This document shows, piece after piece, positions 58,751 through 64,000 of a DNA stretch of 64,000 nt (position 1 is the first letter of the stretch; each line of letters opens with the position of its first letter). The stretch lies in contig CM059582.1 of the NCBI GenBank assembly GCA_030407085.1, forward strand, positions 19,449,501 through 19,513,500, written 5' to 3'. The notes under the pieces are model-generated. The model was not told the DNA's origin. It did not search any database and worked only from the letters and a program-made list of their open reading frames with translations. The stretch is from Trichopria drosophilae. Taxonomy: Eukaryota > Arthropoda > Insecta > Hymenoptera > Diapriidae. A program made the translations under genes and the position numbers.

Positions 58751-61275
58751 GTACTTATCGATTAGGCATGGTTTTTGAAATCCAGCTCCAATATCATAAT
58801 TTAAATTTACAATAATTAAAATATATCAAACTTTTTGTGACTTTTTTGTTTTTTGATTTTGTAAATTGATTCGAAAGATAAATTTTAATTAGACTTATGG
58901 GTAATATTAGATAACAGCCTGTTTAGAATAATCTGAAATTTATACAAATACATTATCATATAATGAAGAAAAGTATAATTTTTTAAAATAATAAACAAAT
59001 AAATAAATAAACCATTTTTATATTTCAATAAAATATAAAAGAAATGATTTTAAAGTGCTATCGAATGCCAGTAAATTAACTAGAATTATTCGACGAGAAT
59101 GAAATAATAGAATAGATTTGTCAAATGGAAATATATGCACTCCTTTTACAACAGACGACGTAAAGCAATTATCAGACTTGTATGAGAGGTCATGTCATTA
59201 CACTCTAGACGTGGTCGATAAATTATCAATGCAGGAATAGTAATTAATAGTCAGTTTGAAATTGTTTTCATAACAAAACCCATTAGCAATTAATTATCAT
59301 TTTGATGCTGTACATAAACAATTACAAGTTATATTTTCAATTGCATTTCAATTATTATTAATAGAACGATCAATACGACAGTAATGGATGTATTTCTATA
59401 TTAATGTTCCATAGTATCAAAATATAGGAATTGTGCACGATAAACTAAAAGAAATGAGATTCTAACTGTGGTACACTGTTCATTATTAACACGAATATTG
59501 ATTATACCAAACATTGGCATTTGAATTCTATGATATATGAATATAAAAACTATTATGCCGGTATTAACATGTACGAAATTCAGATTTGAAAGTTATTTTA
59601 AAATCTATAAGTATTTCAGTTTCATAAGTATGTCATTGTATGCTTACGAGTAGACAACATATAACTGGCGCGACATCTTTGTAATATGCGATGAACTAAA
59701 TGCAGTTTCCAAACAGTTCATTTCGCTCTTTTCTACATTAAAATAGCGTCATTACAACGTTAGTAATTTCTATCGGTAATGGAAATGATATATCTTTGCA
59801 AAACCAAACATGTAACGCTTTTATTAGTATTGATGTAGAACTTTAACAGAAATCATGAATTAGTCTAATTTTTAGGCAAAATTTTACATTAAAAATGGAA
59901 TAGTGTACTTATTTATGATGTACCTTAAATTATTATCCTGAAATAAGACATTATTAATACTAGTGCATTATACATTTCGAGATAAAACAACGTTTTGCAT
60001 TTAATACATTTTTAATTATTAGTATCGACCAGTTTCAGTGTAAGTATAAATGCTATAATATTATTTAAAACGTAAATGTTTATTGTTTACCCTCTAACAT
60101 CTCCCTATTTTAATTATATTATTTGCTCCATCTCCTTGATCATGCTAATTATAATTTATATTTAAGAAATTATTTTTTATTAAGTTTTATTGAGACCAGA
60201 AAATAACCAAAACTCTAACCGATAGTATTTATAGTTTTACACTTAATATTGAAAAGGAAACTTGTTACTTTTTGAAACTGAATTCAGGAATTACGGTATT
60301 CGATTATTTATACGATATATTTTTAAATGGATTATATATTATTTCTAAATTATATTTACTTTATTCTTTGAAAACTCTCTGCATTACTGATCAATAAATC
60401 ACAATTCAGATCTAGTGTCGACAATAATGCACACTATAGATTCACTTAACAAGTACAGATCCATGAAAAATGCGACTATAAACAATAACAATTGAAACGA
60501 TGTACTGCTCCAAAGAGAATTCAGTAATATATCGTTTCATATTCCATGAATTATTACAGTGGTACAGCATGAGTTGAGTTACGTTTTTCAAATAGAATTT
60601 ACGATTTTTTTAAATACGGACATTTCAAACCTCTCTTTTTGTATTGTTACCTTTATTTCATACCAAAAATGGTCAGCTCTCTAAAATATTCACAATGCGA
60701 ACGTTTTCTTCGTTTTGCTTCTAAGATCTATAATGTAAGAATATTACTTATGTTGAAAGAAAAGAAGTGATTATTATTGAAAAACATAACAAGAAAAACT
60801 GGGTCTGTAGAACATTGCATTGCCATCTTATTTATTTTAATGGCGACAAAATAATTGACAATAGCTTTGTCTGAGGATAAATATTTTAATAAATTTTATC
60901 AACAGACCTGCAGACACTGACTTTTTTATGTGAGTACTGAATATTGAACTACAAAGTATACTAACAAAAAGGAAAAAAAATAGATGTAATCAGATATTCA
61001 ACCATCTTTATCAAAGAGATATAAAAGATCTATTCGATCGGAAGTGAGACCGCACTGTAGCCTTCATTTATAATTTGTGCGATTAGTGTAAAATATTTAT
61101 TCAATTAATTATTTTTATTTTAAATACAAATACTTAGTGATAGAAGATACGCAAATAATAGCAGAAATGCTTTATATTGACATCAGAGGGAAATAACAAC
61201 CGAATGATCAAAAAATGCAATTGTAAATGACAAAAAACTAAACTTTATTTTTCTGGTTTAAAGACACCTCAGGCT
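58751..61275. other. AT-rich DNA, no gene seen
   Basis: There is no coding frame above 60 codons. Nothing is visible. Confidence 0.5.
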
Positions 61276-62287
61276 TTAACCTAATTTGTCTGTTTTTGTT
61301 CGTCAATTTTAAGCACAGACAACTTAGTTATTTATGTTTTAAAAAATCTGAACAATTGAACATTGGTATTTTCAAGTGTGCTCACAGAATCCGGCACGAA
61401 AATTTAAAAAAAACTACTCCTTCCTCTCCTATTTTTCAAATTAAAAAAAAACACATAATTTTTAAGGTAACTTTTTGGTTGAATTGTATTTTCGATGCGA
61501 CAGAGTTCTTGGAGATAGCTGAAATCACAAAAACTCCGGTTCAAAATGTCAAAATAATAAAGTTATACAAACAAAAAATTTATTTTTCATCAAAGAGGGG
61601 TTGGGCGACCACATCTAAAATAACACTTTTGCAAAAAATTGGTTTTTTTACTGATTTGTCTAAAAAAAAATGGTTTCGATTTTTGAATACTTATCACAGA
61701 TAGTAGAAAATATCTTTTAGTTTGATCTAAGGTTAAATGTCATTACCACTCCAATAAAATAGGGGTGAAAATTGGCCGTTTTTTCAAAAATTGCAAATAA
61801 ATTAAGTTCTAGAAAGAAATAAGAGCAGCGTGTATACTCTCACATACTAAAGATAATGGTTATGACAAATTTATTAAAAAAAGTGTCTACCCATTATTGA
61901 TAGTTTTATAGTATTAAGACCGGAAGTCACTATTTCAGGTGTAGTCGCACAACAACTCTATGATGAAAAATGAATTTTTTGTGGGTACAAACTTTATTAT
62001 CTTGAAATTGCGAGCGGAAATGGTCATAGTTTCAGCTATCGCCAAAACCTCTTTTCCATCGAAAATACGAGTAAAAAAGAATTACTTTAAAAAATTATAT
62101 TTTTTTTTTAAATTGATAAATAGGGTCGGAAGGGTTTTTTTTCAAAACTTTCGTGCCAGATTCTGAAAGAGCACACTTGAAAATACCCGCCTGTCAATGT
62201 TAAGATTTTTTTTAATCATAAATAACAATGTTGTCCATGCTGAAAGTTCATAGACAAAAACGGACATATTAGGTCAATAAGGGTTAA
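61276..62287. mobile_element. TTAA-flanked foldback element with ~350-bp arms
   Basis: TTAA at 61276-61279 and 62284-62287 bracket the unit. The left arm (61280-61640) and right arm (61930-62283) are inverted copies at perhaps 75-80 percent identity. They share TATTTTCAAGTGTGCTC, AGAATCnGGCACGAAA, TTGTATTTTCGATG and ATAATAAAGTT. The right end reads CCCTTATTGACC inward; the left has lost about 10 bp of this. The 135- and 68-codon frames here are readings of the arms, not genes. It is probably a piggyBac-like foldback element. Confidence 0.75.
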
Positions 62288-64000
62288 AGAGCAACTAACT
62301 AATAAAACAAGATCAGCAAAATATATGAGAGCAATTACAAGGTACTTTCAAAATTGAACATTCTATCTCATGAAAATTATATACTATATTTAAATTATGT
62401 CATTTACATCCTTAACAATTATAAACATAAAAGTTTTGGTTCAGTTTTGGTCGAAACTTCTACTTGTAACTCGCTATATTCTAGAAAAGCAATATGTCAC
62501 ACGATCAACCAGTTTTTGTAGTAAATACTTTTTGAGTTGACTTTTCAGTAAGTTGTTTAAACATTTTTTGTCGAAATGATATCATTTTTTTCTATTTACA
62601 AGTTTCCGTTTATTAATGTTGTTACAGTCATTATTGCTTGGATTTGCCAGGACACGACATATGTTTTTTTTTATAAATAACTGTTGATAAAAAAAACTGA
62701 TAAGTCTATGAATTTGACATAATTTCAACAATTTTCAGTTCTCCGGTATGAATAACGGTGTGAACATGACACCTTGGAGTATTTAGAATATTTTGCGATT
62801 TGAGAGTCTCAAAACGATGAAATGGATATAATCTAGTTAGGGTATACTATTTAATGCACTTAGTAATATACTTTTAAATTAATATGATAATTTAATGAAA
62901 TACGTCAAATAACACCTCGTTTCTATTTCAGATATATTATTTATGGATGGTATTCTTTCTTCTATGAAATGTATACTATTTTCAGTCACTGTTTGCTCTA
63001 CAATGGCGTTCTAAAGTTACGCTTTTATTGAATGACCCTTCAACTAACTATGCGGTCAATCCTTCCTTTAATAATAATTGTAACAGGCTGAAAATAGATG
63101 AGTATATATAACTGATTTTTCTTTAGAACTTACCTATTGCTATTACAAACGTGTAGTTCTACCATGCTTAGATATGTAAAAGTAGTCGCCCTTCTATTCT
63201 TGTCGAATATTGATTATCGTCTTCATCTTCTCCGGAATCGCTGCATTGCATAAAACACTTCTACTTTCCATAATGGTCTTACTAAAAATTCAGGATTACT
63301 ACACATCATGCCAATGGATTATTATGGAAAAACAAAAATAAAATTGTGTTTAATAAAATATAATCACGAATGGATATTCTCTAAAATAGTAACAAAACCA
63401 GCACTATTTATAAAACCCGCATTTATTTCACCTAACGTATTGGATGTTAATTTTGAATCAATGGAAATTAAAATTTGAAAATATTCTTACAATATTATCA
63501 CATGAATTTAGGTAAATTTTTATTTAATATTATGTGGTTTATTTAAACATTTGTTAAATTATGTAACAGGTATTAATTACATACCGTCCCAGCGAAAATG
63601 AAAAATATAATAGATTGGTTAAATAAGAACATCTTTACATATAAAAATAAGGAAACACCCTAATTTTATGGTGAACATCCTATGCAGAAATATATTCTGG
63701 ATGTCTGGATATCGTTTAAAGTTGATCAAGATTCAATAAGGCAATCGTATTTTCTGATCACCAAACTGGTATTTCACTGTTATTGCCTAATGATCAAGCC
63801 ATCGCCAGTTAAACATATATTCCAATTTAACTATAGTACTTTTCGGTCCAAGGGCGTAAAATAACGGTTTTTATTTTATTGTCGGAAAACTGCAGATCCT
63901 AAAATGTTTTAAAAAAAGGTGATCTTATTTTAATAATATTTATATTCATTCGCGTTCTGTCAAATTTGATCAAATTTAGATCAATTTTTTGTAGATCAAT
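62288..64000. other. AT-rich DNA, no gene seen
   Basis: There is no plausible gene. The 60-codon frame at 63682-63864 has no motif. The window ends in ordinary AT-rich sequence. Confidence 0.5.

Noticed and set aside
61296..61703. 135-residue protein-coding gene
   Set aside because: The DNA is one arm of an inverted repeat; the frame is Lys/Phe-rich low-complexity reading.

Overview
The window is AT-rich eukaryotic nuclear DNA, almost certainly from an insect and probably a hymenopteran. The support is a degenerate interstitial array of the arthropod telomere motif TTAGG, an EN/RT non-LTR retrotransposon whose protein resembles ones common in ant and bee genomes (recollection, not a search), and many non-autonomous TIR elements that lack any transposase. 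There are no operons and no tRNA or rRNA genes that I can recognise. No complete host gene is visible. The window looks like a gene desert or the interior of very large introns, with one short GC3-rich candidate exon on the minus strand near 32.2 kb.

Layout: 0-2.6 kb is unique DNA with a small GC-rich patch and a CCAATTTATTGG-type repeat cluster. 2.63-4.41 kb is a piggyBac-like non-autonomous element with TTAA target duplications and 13-bp TIRs. It contains eight hairpins sharing a GCGA loop whose stems covary, followed by a ~125-bp tandem and inverted satellite. 8.73-14.62 kb is the most striking locus: a 5'-truncated LINE with a 1054-codon open frame, sandwiched between two nearly identical ~1.28-kb direct repeats that look like a giant target-site duplication. 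Each repeat copy carries a phase-compatible two-exon mini-gene candidate. 15.70-17.77 kb is a 2.07-kb element with ~570-bp inverted repeats, a 4-bp target duplication and an internal 115-codon acidic ORF. Further long-inverted-repeat (foldback) elements lie at 20.2-21.35, 22.68-23.26, 26.6-27.0, 31.4-31.7, 34.4-35.6, 35.7-36.6, 44.3-45.5 (with a 202-bp hairpin element nested inside) and 61.3-62.3 kb. Between them are smaller dispersed families: the ATGGCGGATCCAATATGG satellite, the CGACAGTCAAAA family, the CCAACCAATTTATT family and a TATAGTT-rich family.

The only strong protein-coding feature is the LINE ORF (endonuclease, reverse transcriptase and a C-terminal CCHC motif). It lacks its 5' end, so it may be unable to start its own retrotransposition, although its catalytic motifs are intact. 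The other elements are non-autonomous and would depend on transposases encoded elsewhere. Their long inverted arms would fold into long hairpin RNAs if transcribed. Coordinates of repeat edges are read by eye and may be off by tens of bases where the arms are diverged; edges flanked by TTAA, TA, ATAG or the R1/R2 junctions are exact.
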